Part shown: in pieces, positions 7,614-16,553 of the stretch
How the letters are laid out: each line of letters begins with the position of its first letter
Numbering within the stretch: the first letter of the stretch is position 1
Source of the DNA: Candidatus Calditenuaceae archaeon
GTDB taxonomy: Archaea; Thermoproteota; Nitrososphaeria_A; Caldarchaeales; Calditenuaceae
DNA length: 64,000 nucleotides
NCBI GenBank assembly: GCA_025058175.1
Contig: JANXED010000005.1
Location: 1 to 64,000 of the forward strand
Direction of reading: 5' to 3'
Translations under genes and position numbers: made by a program
The notes under the pieces: model-generated
Databases searched by the model: none
Told to the model about the DNA's origin: nothing
Seen by the model: the letters and a program-made list of their open reading frames with translations, nothing else

Positions 7614-9293
7614 TCAGCCCACCTCCACGTGCTCTAAGAACTCCCTCGGCGTGAGGAGCGTCACGCCCGCCACCCTCCTCGAGAGCTCGCAGGTCTCCGG
7701 CGGGAAGATGTCGTGCTGCGCCAGGAGCTCGGCGTTGGAGAAGGCGACCCTCGTCGGAGCGTCGAGGACGATCCGGCCGTCGGCCATCATGACGGTCCTC
7801 GTGCAGTACTCGGCCACGACCCACATCTCGTGGGTTATGGTGATGACCGTCGTCCCAGCCCTGTTCAGGTTGAGCACCGTGTTCATCAGGGCCCTCGTCT
7901 CGCCGGGCGAGAGGCCGGTCGTGGGCTCGTCGAGGATGACGACCCTTGGGTTCAGGGCCAGTATCGAGGCGACCGCGACCCTCTGCCTCTCGCCCTTCTG
8001 AAGGAAGAACGGGTCCTCGTTGAGGAGGCGCGTTATCCCCATCATCTCCGCGACCTCCCTAACCCTCCTGTCAACTTCGGCCTCGCTGAGGCCCCTTGCC
8101 CTGAGGCCGTACGCAAGCTCCTCGTAGACCGTCTGCGAGAATATCTGGTAGTCGGGGTTCTGGAAGATGTACCCGACGTCCTTAGCCCTCTCGGAGACGT
8201 CCTCCGCCGTCGCGTCCCTCCCGAAGATCCTCACCCTGCCCCTCTTCGGCCTCAGGATCCCCATGATCACCTGAGCGAGCGTAGTCTTCCCGCTCCCGTT
8301 CTGCCCGATCAGCGCCAGCATCTCTCCCTGGTGGACCCTGAAGTCAACGCCCTTCAGGACCCAGTTCTGGCCATCGTAGGCGAACCAGACGTCCTCGAGC
8401 TCCACGGCGAGGCCGTCGCCCGGGGCAGGCCTCTCCTCCGGCGTCCTCACCCTCTTGACCCTAGGGAAGACCCGCAGGGCCTCGTCGAGCAGAACAGGGA
8501 CCGAGTTGCTCCTGACCCTCATGTCCCAGCAGATCTCCGCGACCTCCGGCGGCTTCAGCCCAAGCGACCTGAGCTCCTCGACCATCCCTAGTACCTCCTT
8601 CGCATCCCCCTCCGCCGCCACCTTGCCGTCGACCAAAAGGATGACCCTGTCTGCGAACTCCGCGACCTTCTCGAGGCGGTGGTCGACCAAGACCAGCGAT
8701 TTGATCACCTCCTCGTCCAGCAGCCTCCTCATCACGTCGTAGACCTCCCTCTTCCCCCTCGGGTCGAGGTCGCTCGTGGCCTCGTCGAGTATCAGGACCG
8801 AGGGCTGCAGCGAGAGCAGCGAGGCTATCGCGAGCCTCTGCTTCTGCCCCCCACTGAGCGCGAACGAGTACCTCTTCTCTAAGCCCGTGAGCCCCACGAG
8901 GTCCAGGGCCCACTTGACCCTCCTCCTGATCTCCTCCCTCTCAAGTTGGAGGTTCTCCGGCCCGAAGGCGACCTCAAGCTCGACGGTCGTCCTGAAGAGC
9001 TGGACCTCGTAGTCCTGCATCACCATCGCGCAACTCTTGCTGATCTCCCCGACCCGCTTAGACGTCGTCACCTCCCCGTACACCCTCGCCTCTCCCCTGA
9101 AGTCGTCGTAGACGCCCATGTTAGGTATCAGGCCGGCCATCACCTTGCAAAGGGTCGTCTTGCCGGCGCCCGTGGGCCCGATGATCGCAACGACCTCGCC
9201 CTCCGAGACCTCAGCGCTGACGCCCTTTAGCGCGTAGTCGTTCGAGCCGCGGTACTTCACCCAGACGTCCCTTACCTCGACGGCCTTCACCAT
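7614..9293 (-). CDS. ECF transporter fused double ATPase (EcfA-EcfA')
   Basis: 559 residues containing two ABC domains in one chain. Domain 1 has Walker A GPTGAGKTT (about 38-46), signature LSGGQKQRLA and Walker B VLILDEATSDLD. Domain 2 has Walker A GQNGSGKTT (about 330), a relaxed signature LQKGERQRVA and Walker B VVILDEPTTGLS. Fusion of the two energising subunits is common in archaeal ECF systems. ATG start; a TATA-like GTATATC (9325-9331, minus strand) about 35 nt upstream gives it its own promoter in addition to read-through from the S-component gene. The degenerate second signature suggests unequal ATP sites (inference). Confidence 0.9.
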   Translation of the reverse strand: MVKAVEVRDVWVKYRGSNDYALKGVSAEVSEGEVVAIIGPTGAGKTTLCKVMAGLIPNMGVYDDFRGEARVYGEVTTSKRVGEISKSCAMVMQDYEVQLFRTTVELEVAFGPENLQLEREEIRRRVKWALDLVGLTGLEKRYSFALSGGQKQRLAIASLLSLQPSVLILDEATSDLDPRGKREVYDVMRRLLDEEVIKSLVLVDHRLEKVAEFADRVILLVDGKVAAEGDAKEVLGMVEELRSLGLKPPEVAEICWDMRVRSNSVPVLLDEALRVFPRVKRVRTPEERPAPGDGLAVELEDVWFAYDGQNWVLKGVDFRVHQGEMLALIGQNGSGKTTLAQVIMGILRPKRGRVRIFGRDATAEDVSERAKDVGYIFQNPDYQIFSQTVYEELAYGLRARGLSEAEVDRRVREVAEMMGITRLLNEDPFFLQKGERQRVAVASILALNPRVVILDEPTTGLSPGETRALMNTVLNLNRAGTTVITITHEMWVVAEYCTRTVMMADGRIVLDAPTRVAFSNAELLAQHDIFPPETCELSRRVAGVTLLTPREFLEHVEVG

Positions 9294-9377
9294 GGGACGG
9301 CCATCAATCCTCTCGCCCTAAAGATATACGCTGAGAGCTGACGGGTACAGGTTGAGAGGGACCGAAAAATTCGGGCT

Positions 9378-10181
9378 TCAGTCCTTCGCCAGCAGCGCCA
9401 TCCCGACCGCGAAGATAAGGATGAAGACGCCGCCAACCGTCAGGAGGGGCGCGCCCGCGAAGACCGGTGCGAACTGCAGCAGCGGCTGGCCTAGCCCCAC
9501 ACCGACCAGTATCGTGACCCAGGTGCCCACGACGCCCGCGACGAAGACCAACGCGGTCCCGATCCTGTGATAGGACTTGACCTCCGACGGAGTGTACTGG
9601 TAACCCTTCATCACGTCGGTCCAGAGCCAGCCCGCCCTCTTCGCCCTCGGGTAGACGAGGGCCATCAGGATCGGGGCGATGATGCCCGCAGAGATCAACT
9701 CGTTGAAGAAGATGATGAACGCGAGGAAAGTGAACGGCACGAACCCGACCAGCTCGGTCCAGTAGGGGATTATCAGCGCGACGACTCCCGAGTGCACCAG
9801 TATCACGAACTCGTACTTCAGGAGGCTCGAGAGCGTCCTGCAGTGCGGCTCCTCCCTGAAGACCCTGTGCCAGATCTTGTAAGGCACGAGCCCGAGGAAG
9901 AAGTTCCCGATGAACCCGCCGATGCTCCCGATCGTCAGCGCCCCGCCCAATATGTCGAAGCCTATCAGGTTCCCCACGGCCGAGCCCCACGCAGCCGCCG
10001 GCCCGAAGAGCAGGCTGGTGAACGGAGGTATCGCGTTGCCAGGCCTTATCGCGGTGACGCCAGGAATGATCCATATCGGGAGCGCCGCGAAGACGAAGAG
10101 CAGCGCGGCGTAGAGTCCTGCGGAGACGACGAACGCCGTGATCATCTGCGTGTAGCGCCACATCGTGAAGATTTCCCTCAT
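9378..10181 (-). CDS. Putative ECF transporter substrate-binding S component
   Basis: 267 residues from the chosen start, strongly hydrophobic with about six membrane spans, Gly/Ala-rich and with the conserved loop FTSLLFGPAAAWGSAVGNLIGFD typical of S components, which place a substrate loop between helices 1 and 2. I chose the ATG at 10181 (MREIF) because the TATA box at 10206-10212 is centred 28 nt upstream, as in leaderless genes; ATGs at 10190 and 10280 are possible but less well placed. The ligand is not predictable from sequence; the downstream dehydrogenase hints at a reducible or oxidisable small molecule. Confidence 0.8.
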   Translation of the reverse strand: MREIFTMWRYTQMITAFVVSAGLYAALLFVFAALPIWIIPGVTAIRPGNAIPPFTSLLFGPAAAWGSAVGNLIGFDILGGALTIGSIGGFIGNFFLGLVPYKIWHRVFREEPHCRTLSSLLKYEFVILVHSGVVALIIPYWTELVGFVPFTFLAFIIFFNELISAGIIAPILMALVYPRAKRAGWLWTDVMKGYQYTPSEVKSYHRIGTALVFVAGVVGTWVTILVGVGLGQPLLQFAPVFAGAPLLTVGGVFILIFAVGMALLAKD

Positions 10182-10205
10182 GACGTCCATGATCGCTCGA
10201 CTCGG

Positions 10206-10212
10206 TATAAAA
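10206..10212 (-). promoter_or_regulatory. TATA box of the ECF/dehydrogenase operon
   Basis: On the minus strand this reads TTTTATA, centred 28 nt before the ATG at 10181. This spacing fits archaeal TATA-to-start distance and therefore decides the start of the S component. Confidence 0.6.
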
Positions 10213-10279
10213 CAGTTCCGACGCGTGGCTCGCCAAGTAAAATCAGCCCGAGGCGCAGAGACGCAACACGGCTTCGACA

Positions 10280-10436
10280 CGCGACGGCCCGGTCGCGGTT
10301 GTTCGCCAGCTCTAATCTTAAATATGAAACAAAAGCTTTAAATCAACGTCCCATGAGGATTTGAAGTGTGCGTATATGTAGTTTATATAATCTATATGCA
10401 ATATTTAAATCTGAACCAAAAACCTCTATTACAGCC
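10280..10436. promoter_or_regulatory. AT-rich intergenic promoter region with several TATA-like boxes and a GC hairpin
   Basis: It opens with a perfect 6-bp GC hairpin (CGCGAC at 10280-10285 and GTCGCG at 10292-10297). Four AT-rich boxes follow: CTTAAATAT near 10318, CTTTAAATC near 10337, TTTATATA at 10382-10389 and ATTTAAAT at 10403-10410. The last is centred about 30 nt before the ATG at 10437 and is the probable promoter of the zinc-ribbon gene. The others may be alternative starts or regulator sites; no open reading frame of note lies between. Confidence 0.5.
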
Positions 10437-10640
10437 ATGGCGGTGGTGCAGAACCAGGTCAGGAAGGAGGAGAAGGTCGTCACGAGGAGGAGCTATGCGG
10501 CCGGCTACAGGTACTGCTCGAGGTGCAGGGTCTACCACCTGACCGACAGCGTGAGGTGCCCATACTGCGGGATCCTCCTGAGGAACTCGCCTAGGAAGAA
10601 GAAGCCGGTGGACCCATCGAAGTACGTCAGGATCGAGTGA
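10437..10640 (+). CDS. Small zinc-ribbon protein
   Basis: 67 residues. Two Cys pairs, CSRC and CPYC, spaced 14 residues apart form a zinc ribbon in the centre, flanked by basic tails (KEEKVVTRRS and PRKKKPVDPSKY). Such small ribbons bind RNA, DNA or ribosomes in archaea; no specific family is recognised. The start at 10437 (MAVVQNQ) is chosen because ATTTAAAT lies 30 nt upstream; an in-frame ATG at 10368 falls inside the promoter. Located 76 nt before the actin homologue and possibly co-transcribed. Confidence 0.75.
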   Translation: MAVVQNQVRKEEKVVTRRSYAAGYRYCSRCRVYHLTDSVRCPYCGILLRNSPRKKKPVDPSKYVRIE

Positions 10641-10716
10641 GCTCAAGCTGAGCTGGGCGGCAACGGACCGAAGAGCCCGATAAGCTATTAGACGACCTGG
10701 GCCTCCCCCCAGCGGA

Positions 10717-11982
10717 GTGTGGGAGGAGGAGTACAAGCGGAGGTACGTCTTCGCCGCCGATTACGGGACCAGCGACTACAAGTACGGGCCGATAACGCTC
10801 GGCGAGCGGCCGCAGGTCATCGAGAACAGGGGCTACTTCCCGGAGCCCTCGATCGTCTCGAGGATAATGGGCGTCGAGAGGGAGGTCGTCGTGGGCAAGG
10901 ACGTCGTGCTCTTCCTCGAGAGCGGCGCGGACTTGCTGAGCAGGATGGTTTACCCTATGAGGAGCGGGATCGTGGGCAAGGACGACGCGAGGGCATGGAA
11001 GGTGATAAGGGAGCTGACGAGGGCCTCACTGGAGGAGTTCAGGCCGAAGGGCGTGGGGTTCAACGGGTTTTACGTCGTCGCGGCGCTCTCCGCGGTCGCA
11101 CCGAGGTACATGTACGAGCGGCTCTTCGAGGTCCACTCCGAGCTCGCGAAAGAGGGACTGGTCCACTCCTCGACGATCATACCGCAGCCCCTCGCCGTCG
11201 CCATCGCCCACAAGGCGACCTCATGCGTCGTCGTGGAGAGCGGGCACGGAAACACCCAGGTCACGCCGATCTCGAGGGCCCCGATCAGGGGAGCAGTCGT
11301 GGCCCTGAACAGAGGAGGGGCCGACGCGAACGCGATTACCGCGGAGATCCTCAAGGACGCGGGGTACGGCGACCTCGCGAAGGAGGAGGCGCTCGTGAGG
11401 AGGGTGAAGGAGCACCTCGGCCTGCTTCCGCTCGACTTGGACCGCGCGGTCTCCTTCGCGAGGTCGAACCCCTCCCTAGTCCATAAGGCGATCAAGGTCC
11501 CGGGGACCAGGATCAGGATCGACCTCGGAGAGAACTCTTGGGCGAGGTTCCTGATCGGCGAGTACGTCTTCGACCCGAACAAGGAGGTCTTCGAGAGCTA
11601 CTTCAAGCGCGGGATGCCCAGGCCGAAGGACGTGAAGTTCGGCGACACGGTCTTCTACGGCACCACAACGGTGGCCGACGCGATCATCTCCGCGGTCGAG
11701 AAGTGCCCGGTGGAGCTCCAGCCTTACCTCTACTCGCAGATCATCCTCTCGGGAGGGAACCTTTCGTGGTCGGTCCCGCAGGAGCTGAGGGGCGTGGCCT
11801 CTGACGCGGCCGCCAGGGTCAAGAAGGACCTCTCGGAGAGGGGAGTGGAGAACGTCAACGTCAGGTCCTCCGAGGAGCCCCAGTTCACGGTCTGGAGGGG
11901 CTGCATAGTCTTCGGGTACTCGGTCCCCGCGAACTATGAGTGGTCCTGGGAGAGGATGGAGGGATGGATGAGGTTCAGGTGA
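10717..11982 (+). CDS. Archaeal actin homologue (crenactin-type)
   Basis: 421 residues with the actin-fold nucleotide motifs in order: phosphate-1 ADYGTSDYKYGP near the N-terminus, phosphate-2 VVVESGHGNTQVTPI (about 170-184, compare DSGDGVTHTVPI of actin) and the adenosine motif ILSGGNLSW (about 347). The length matches crenactins (about 430) rather than MreB or ParM (about 340). It is expected to form ATP-dependent cytoskeletal filaments that influence cell shape. GTG start. No arcadin-like gene is visible next to it; the neighbours are a zinc-ribbon protein upstream and a DUF354 glycosyltransferase 6 nt downstream. Substrate residues look intact. Confidence 0.85.
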   Translation: MWEEEYKRRYVFAADYGTSDYKYGPITLGERPQVIENRGYFPEPSIVSRIMGVEREVVVGKDVVLFLESGADLLSRMVYPMRSGIVGKDDARAWKVIRELTRASLEEFRPKGVGFNGFYVVAALSAVAPRYMYERLFEVHSELAKEGLVHSSTIIPQPLAVAIAHKATSCVVVESGHGNTQVTPISRAPIRGAVVALNRGGADANAITAEILKDAGYGDLAKEEALVRRVKEHLGLLPLDLDRAVSFARSNPSLVHKAIKVPGTRIRIDLGENSWARFLIGEYVFDPNKEVFESYFKRGMPRPKDVKFGDTVFYGTTTVADAIISAVEKCPVELQPYLYSQIILSGGNLSWSVPQELRGVASDAAARVKKDLSERGVENVNVRSSEEPQFTVWRGCIVFGYSVPANYEWSWERMEGWMRFR

Positions 11983-11988
11983 GGCCTT

Positions 11989-13032
11989 TTGGGGTGCGAC
12001 GTGCTCTTCGACGTCCTTACACCGAAGCAAGCCCTCTTCTTCTGGGCCGTAGGCCGAGAGCTCGAGGCCCGAGGGATCGAGGTCTCCTACGTCGCTAGGG
12101 ACTACGAGCAGCTGGACTGGGTCGAGCGCGAGCTTCGGCTCGGGGCCCTGAAGGTAGGGAGGTTCGGCGGGGAGGGGCTCGAGGGGAAGCTGGTCGCGAG
12201 CACCGAGAGGCAGGCGGCCCTCATCGATGTCCTCAAGGAGCTCAGACCGAAGATCGCGGCCTCGAGCGGGTCGATCGAGCTCTGCAGGGTCGCCTACGGA
12301 CTCGCGGTCAGGCACTACCTCGCCTCCGACACGCCCCACTCGCCGGTGAACAGGGTCTGCGTCCCGCTCTCCGACCTCGTCGCGACTCCCCGCTACATCC
12401 CAGTCTCGGAGTGGAGGAGGTGGGCAACTCCCTCGACCAGGTTCCTGAGGTACAGGGCCCTCGACCCGATCGCGTGGATCAGGAGGCTGGAGGGCCCGGT
12501 GAGTCGTAGTGCGGGGAGGAGGTACGTCCTCGTCAGGCCGCCGGAGAGGAAGGCGAGCTACCTCAGATCGGGTGGTCTGGAGGAGACCTCGGCGGTGATC
12601 CGGGCCCTCAGATCCAACTACGAAGGCGAGGTGCTGGTGGTCGCGAGGTACAGGGACGACGCCTCCCAACTCTCGGGGGTCTCCGGAGACCGGGTGAAGG
12701 TGTTGAACGAGCCGACGCTACTGCTGCCGCTGATCGCCGGCGCCGACGCGGTCTTCTCGGGCGGCGGAACCACGGCCCAAGAGGCCGCACTGCTCGGCGT
12801 CCCTACATTCACCTTCTACCCCGGCGAGATACCTGCAGTCCACAGGTTCCTGATCAGGAGGGGGCTGCTGAAGGAGGTAGACCCTGAAAAGCGTTCGATT
12901 GCGGCGGCGATCGAGCTCGCGATGGAGTCCGGGTTCCGAAGGAGGCTGATGGAGAGGGCGAGGAGGCTGAGGGGCTCAATGGAGGACCCCGCTGAGGCCC
13001 TCGCGAACGCTATTGCGGCTGGACTGGAGTAG
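11989..13032 (+). CDS. DUF354 family glycosyltransferase-like protein
   Basis: 347 residues of the DUF354 family, archaeal relatives of the GT-B fold UDP-GlcNAc 2-epimerases and glycosyltransferases. Seen: N-terminal VLFDVLTPKQALFF, a middle DTPHSPVNRVCVPLSDL loop, and a C-terminal nucleotide-sugar region FSGGGTTAQEAALLGVPTF, with the Gly-rich turn and acidic residue expected for nucleotide-sugar binding. It probably works on surface polysaccharide or lipid-linked sugars at the inner membrane face (inference). TTG start at 11989, 6 nt after the actin gene, so likely in the same transcript; the GTG at 12001 is an alternative start. Confidence 0.8.
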   Translation: MGCDVLFDVLTPKQALFFWAVGRELEARGIEVSYVARDYEQLDWVERELRLGALKVGRFGGEGLEGKLVASTERQAALIDVLKELRPKIAASSGSIELCRVAYGLAVRHYLASDTPHSPVNRVCVPLSDLVATPRYIPVSEWRRWATPSTRFLRYRALDPIAWIRRLEGPVSRSAGRRYVLVRPPERKASYLRSGGLEETSAVIRALRSNYEGEVLVVARYRDDASQLSGVSGDRVKVLNEPTLLLPLIAGADAVFSGGGTTAQEAALLGVPTFTFYPGEIPAVHRFLIRRGLLKEVDPEKRSIAAAIELAMESGFRRRLMERARRLRGSMEDPAEALANAIAAGLE

Positions 13033-13074
13033 CTTGATGGACCGGCGACTCAGATGGCAGCCAGGTGGTAGGCG

Positions 13075-14385
13075 CTGAGGGTCTTCGCGGACCTGCAGAT
13101 CCACTCGAGGTACTCGGGGGCCACGTCGACCAAGATGACCCTCGACGAACTGGTCTACTACGCCGACCTCAAGGGAATAGACCTGATGGGGACCGGAGAC
13201 GCCCTTCACCCGCTCTGGCTGAGGGAGCTGATCGAGAACACCGTGGAGGTCTCGCAGGGCGTCTACGCGTACAAAGGAGGAGGGAGGGTGAAGTTCGTCG
13301 CGCAGACGGAGGTCGCGACCGTCCACGACTACGCCGGGAGGACGCGGAAGATCCACCACGTGATCCTCATGCCGAGCCTCGAGGTCGCTGGCCAGCTCTC
13401 GGACGCGCTGAGGGGGTACGGGAACGTCGAGTCCGACGGGAGGCCAGTTCTGAACGTCAGGCCGAGCGAACTGGTCGAGGTCGTCCTTCAGACGGAACCC
13501 AGGTGCTACGTCTTCCCCGCACACGCCTGGACTCCCTGGTGGTCGATCTTCGGGGCCTTCAGTGGCGTCGACGCGGTAGAGGAGTGCTACGAGGACAAGG
13601 CCGACCGGATCCATGCGATCGAGACCGGGTTGAGCAGCGACCCGCCGATGAACTGGAGGGTGAGCTCGCTCGATCGATACCTGCTGGTCAGCTCCTCTGA
13701 CTCCCACAGCCCCTACCCCTATAGGATAGGGAGGGAGATGGTCGTCCTCGAGCTGAAGGACCTCTCATACGACGGCCTCTACGCCGCCCTCACCCGCTCC
13801 CCGGGCCCTTCGATGGCGGTCATGACGGTCGAGGTCCCCCCGAGCTACGGGAAGTACCACTGGTCGGGACACAGGAGGTGCGGGGTGGGTCCGCTGAGCC
13901 CGAAGGAGGCGAAGAGGCTGAACTACGTCTGCCCGAGGTGCGGGAGGAGGCTCACGAAGGGCGTCGAGGACAGGGTCGAGGAGCTCGCCGACAGGCCTGA
14001 GGGTTACAGGCCGGAGGGCGCCCTAGACTTCGTCTACGTACTGCCGCTGCAAGAGCTGATCGCCCTGAGCAGGGGCGAGGACCCGAACGCGACCAACCTG
14101 ATGTCCAAGGCGATATGGGGCGAGTACGTGAGGATGGTCGGGGCCTTCGGGAGCGAGATTCGGGCCCTCCTCGAGGCGCCAGTCGGGGAGATCGCGAGGC
14201 TCACCGACCCGGTACTCGCTCGGCTGATCGAGAGGATGAGGAGGAACCAGCTAGAAGTCGTGCCCGGGTACGACGGCCTCTACGGAAGGGTCAAGCTGCC
14301 TGAGGGCATCGGCGCCAGCGCTAGGAAGATGACGCCGAAGTCCGAGGTCGGGAGGAGGCGCACTAAGACCCTCGACGAGTACTGA
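13075..14385 (+). CDS. Endonuclease Q (PHP-domain DNA repair nuclease), CTG start
   Basis: PHP domain with metal motif ADLQIHSRYS at the very N-terminus and HDYAGRTRKIHHV downstream, followed by a Cys4-like zinc region (CGVGPLS... CPRCGRRLTKGVEDRVEELADR) diagnostic of the EndoQ family. EndoQ nicks 5' of deaminated bases and abasic sites. The C-terminus ends TKTLDEY, a possible PCNA-binding peptide. There is a TAG at 13069-13071 and no ATG, GTG or TTG before the essential DLQIHS motif; the next standard start (ATG 13135) would remove it. CTG at 13075, six nt after AGGTGG (13063-13068), is therefore chosen, giving 436 residues. Confidence 0.85.
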   Translation: MRVFADLQIHSRYSGATSTKMTLDELVYYADLKGIDLMGTGDALHPLWLRELIENTVEVSQGVYAYKGGGRVKFVAQTEVATVHDYAGRTRKIHHVILMPSLEVAGQLSDALRGYGNVESDGRPVLNVRPSELVEVVLQTEPRCYVFPAHAWTPWWSIFGAFSGVDAVEECYEDKADRIHAIETGLSSDPPMNWRVSSLDRYLLVSSSDSHSPYPYRIGREMVVLELKDLSYDGLYAALTRSPGPSMAVMTVEVPPSYGKYHWSGHRRCGVGPLSPKEAKRLNYVCPRCGRRLTKGVEDRVEELADRPEGYRPEGALDFVYVLPLQELIALSRGEDPNATNLMSKAIWGEYVRMVGAFGSEIRALLEAPVGEIARLTDPVLARLIERMRRNQLEVVPGYDGLYGRVKLPEGIGASARKMTPKSEVGRRRTKTLDEY

Positions 14386-14400
14386 CGGCAAACCCCGCGG

Positions 14401-16305
14401 TCAGGCGAGCCTAAGGGAGTCCAGGTTGTTCGGCGCGTAGACCGAGGCGCCGGGAACCACCTTCCTAGCTACCGGGTACATGGCCTGAATCGCCTCGGGC
14501 TCGCCGTGGATGAAGACGACGTTCTTAGGTCTGGTGGAGACCCGCTTGAGGTAGTTGATCAGCTGCTGCCTGCTCGAGTGGCCGGAGAAGCCATCGACCT
14601 TGTCGACCCTCATCCTCACGGTCAGGGCCTCGAACTTCCCCTCCTCGTTCATCACCTGGACCTCCCTCATCCCCTTCAGGATCTTCCTCCCCAGGGTCCC
14701 CTCGACCTGATAGCTGACGAACTGCAGCAGGTTCCGCTCGTCGCCGCAGAGCCTCCTGAAGTACGCCAGGACCGGACCTCCCTCCATCATGCCCGAGGTG
14801 GCGAGGATGATCGCGGGCTCCGTCGACTGGAGGACCTCCTCCCTCTGCTGGGGGCTCCTGACCAGCGTGAAGTAGTCGGAGAGGAAGACGTTCCCGACCT
14901 GTTCCATCTCGGCCTGGAGCTTGCCCGACATGTACTCGGGGAACATCATGTGGATCGCGGTGGACTCGATGAGGAGGCCATCTAGGAAGACCGGGACTTC
15001 GGGGATCACCTTCTGCTCGAAGAGCCTCCTGATCACCAGCATGATCTCCTGAGCCCTCCCGACCGCCGGGACAGGTATCAGTACCTGACCTCCCTCACTC
15101 ACGGTCTGGGATATCCTCTCGCCTAGCATCCTGACGCTCTCCTCCCTCGTGTATGGGACCGGAGTCGCGCCGTAGGTGCTCTCGAGGATCAGCGTCTCGA
15201 CCCTCGGGAACTTCGTGACTGCGGGGCTCAGCATCTCGGTCTCCTCGTACTTGAAGTCGCCGGTGTAGACGACGTTGTGGAAGCCGTCGTCGACGTGAAG
15301 GTGCGCGATCGCGGATCCTATGATGTGGCCCGCGTTGTAGAAGGTCAGCCTCATGTCGGGGGTTATGTTGGTGACCACGCCGTACCTGAGCGTGACCGTG
15401 TACTGAGCGACGGTCCTGACGTCGTGCTCGGAGTATGGCGCGAACTCACCCTCTTTCCCTATTAGGTTGAGGTAGTCGAGGTGCTCCATGATCATCAAGG
15501 GCAGCGTCGGCTCCGTCATGTAGACCGGGCCCCTGTAACCGTACTTGAAGAGGAGCGGGAGGGCCCCGTGGTGGTCCATGTGTGAGTGCGTGACGACGAC
15601 CGCGTCCAGCTCCTCGATCAGGTCTGGGTAGGAGTCGAACCTCGGGAAGACGTCGTGGATCCTGGTCGCGCCGGCGTTGATGCCCGCGTCGAGCAGGACC
15701 GTGCTCTCCTTAGTCTTGACCAGCAGGCAGGACCTCCCGACCTGCATAGCTCCCCCGAGGAACGTGATGACGACCTCGCTGTCCTGGAAGAGCCTGTCCC
15801 TGAAGACCCTCTCGCCGATCGACCTGAGGATCTCTATCCGCTCGGGCCCGGCCCCGTAGATGTACCTGCTCACCTTCTCGACGGTCGTCGAGGTCATCGG
15901 CGGAGCCCTCCTCACCGTCACGACCCACCTCAACCTGTTCTCGAGTTCAGCCACGACGGCCTCGTCGATCGGGACCACCACGTCCTTCGTCTTGATGGTG
16001 ACGATCACCTCTCCCAGCTCCTCGTCGATCCGGAGGCTGTACTGGTGGCCCGCGAACGCCTCCGCGACCGCGGCCTCCGCCTCCTCCTTCGGGGCCCTTA
16101 TCGAAGGGTCGGGCCTGATCACGACCCTCTTCTTGATCATGCTCACCAGCTCCCTCGCGATCCTGTTCCTGTCCGCGAAGACGTCGGGCCTGTCGGTGTA
16201 GATCGCGATCCTCGGCCCCTCATAGTCGATCTTGGTCGCGACGCGCTGCCCCTGACCCACCGTCGCTAGATAGCTTAAGATCTCGTCCCTGATCGAGCTA
16301 AACAT
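14401..16305 (-). CDS. fttA: FttA/aCPSF1, beta-CASP ribonuclease for transcription termination
   Basis: 634 residues, the usual length for this archaeal family. Two KH-like RNA-binding domains occupy about residues 1-180. The metallo-beta-lactamase domain carries THSHMDHHGALP (HxHxDH), then GHIIGSA, the TGDF motif, and beta-CASP motifs in the second half, ending with FSGHSSRQQL and FIHGEPEA. FttA cleaves RNA and releases RNA polymerase at gene ends together with Spt4/5, and also processes mRNA. ATG start; an AT-rich box (TTTATTTAAG at 16353-16362 on the plus strand) is about 53 nt upstream and would leave a leader of roughly 25 nt. The 248-nt gap to the divergent aminotransferase holds the promoters of both. 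Confidence 0.93.
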   Translation of the reverse strand: MFSSIRDEILSYLATVGQGQRVATKIDYEGPRIAIYTDRPDVFADRNRIARELVSMIKKRVVIRPDPSIRAPKEEAEAAVAEAFAGHQYSLRIDEELGEVIVTIKTKDVVVPIDEAVVAELENRLRWVVTVRRAPPMTSTTVEKVSRYIYGAGPERIEILRSIGERVFRDRLFQDSEVVITFLGGAMQVGRSCLLVKTKESTVLLDAGINAGATRIHDVFPRFDSYPDLIEELDAVVVTHSHMDHHGALPLLFKYGYRGPVYMTEPTLPLMIMEHLDYLNLIGKEGEFAPYSEHDVRTVAQYTVTLRYGVVTNITPDMRLTFYNAGHIIGSAIAHLHVDDGFHNVVYTGDFKYEETEMLSPAVTKFPRVETLILESTYGATPVPYTREESVRMLGERISQTVSEGGQVLIPVPAVGRAQEIMLVIRRLFEQKVIPEVPVFLDGLLIESTAIHMMFPEYMSGKLQAEMEQVGNVFLSDYFTLVRSPQQREEVLQSTEPAIILATSGMMEGGPVLAYFRRLCGDERNLLQFVSYQVEGTLGRKILKGMREVQVMNEEGKFEALTVRMRVDKVDGFSGHSSRQQLINYLKRVSTRPKNVVFIHGEPEAIQAMYPVARKVVPGASVYAPNNLDSLRLA

Positions 16306-16553
16306 GAGCTTTCTTTCACCTTCTGGGCGACAGCCCTACCTGAACCCGCTCCGTCTTTATTTAAGTGTAAATCGTTCGGCATCCCGGCCCGCGTTGAGCT
16401 CGCACAACCGGTGCGCGCCCTCGCACACCACCTAAGCGACGGGCAGGACGCTGCAGAGTCGTCACGACACCCGCCGTATGACATACCAGTGACACCCTGG
16501 GTGCGCGCCTCGGGACGGTTTATCTTCAGGAGAGGTGTAAGAGGGGGACCGAG

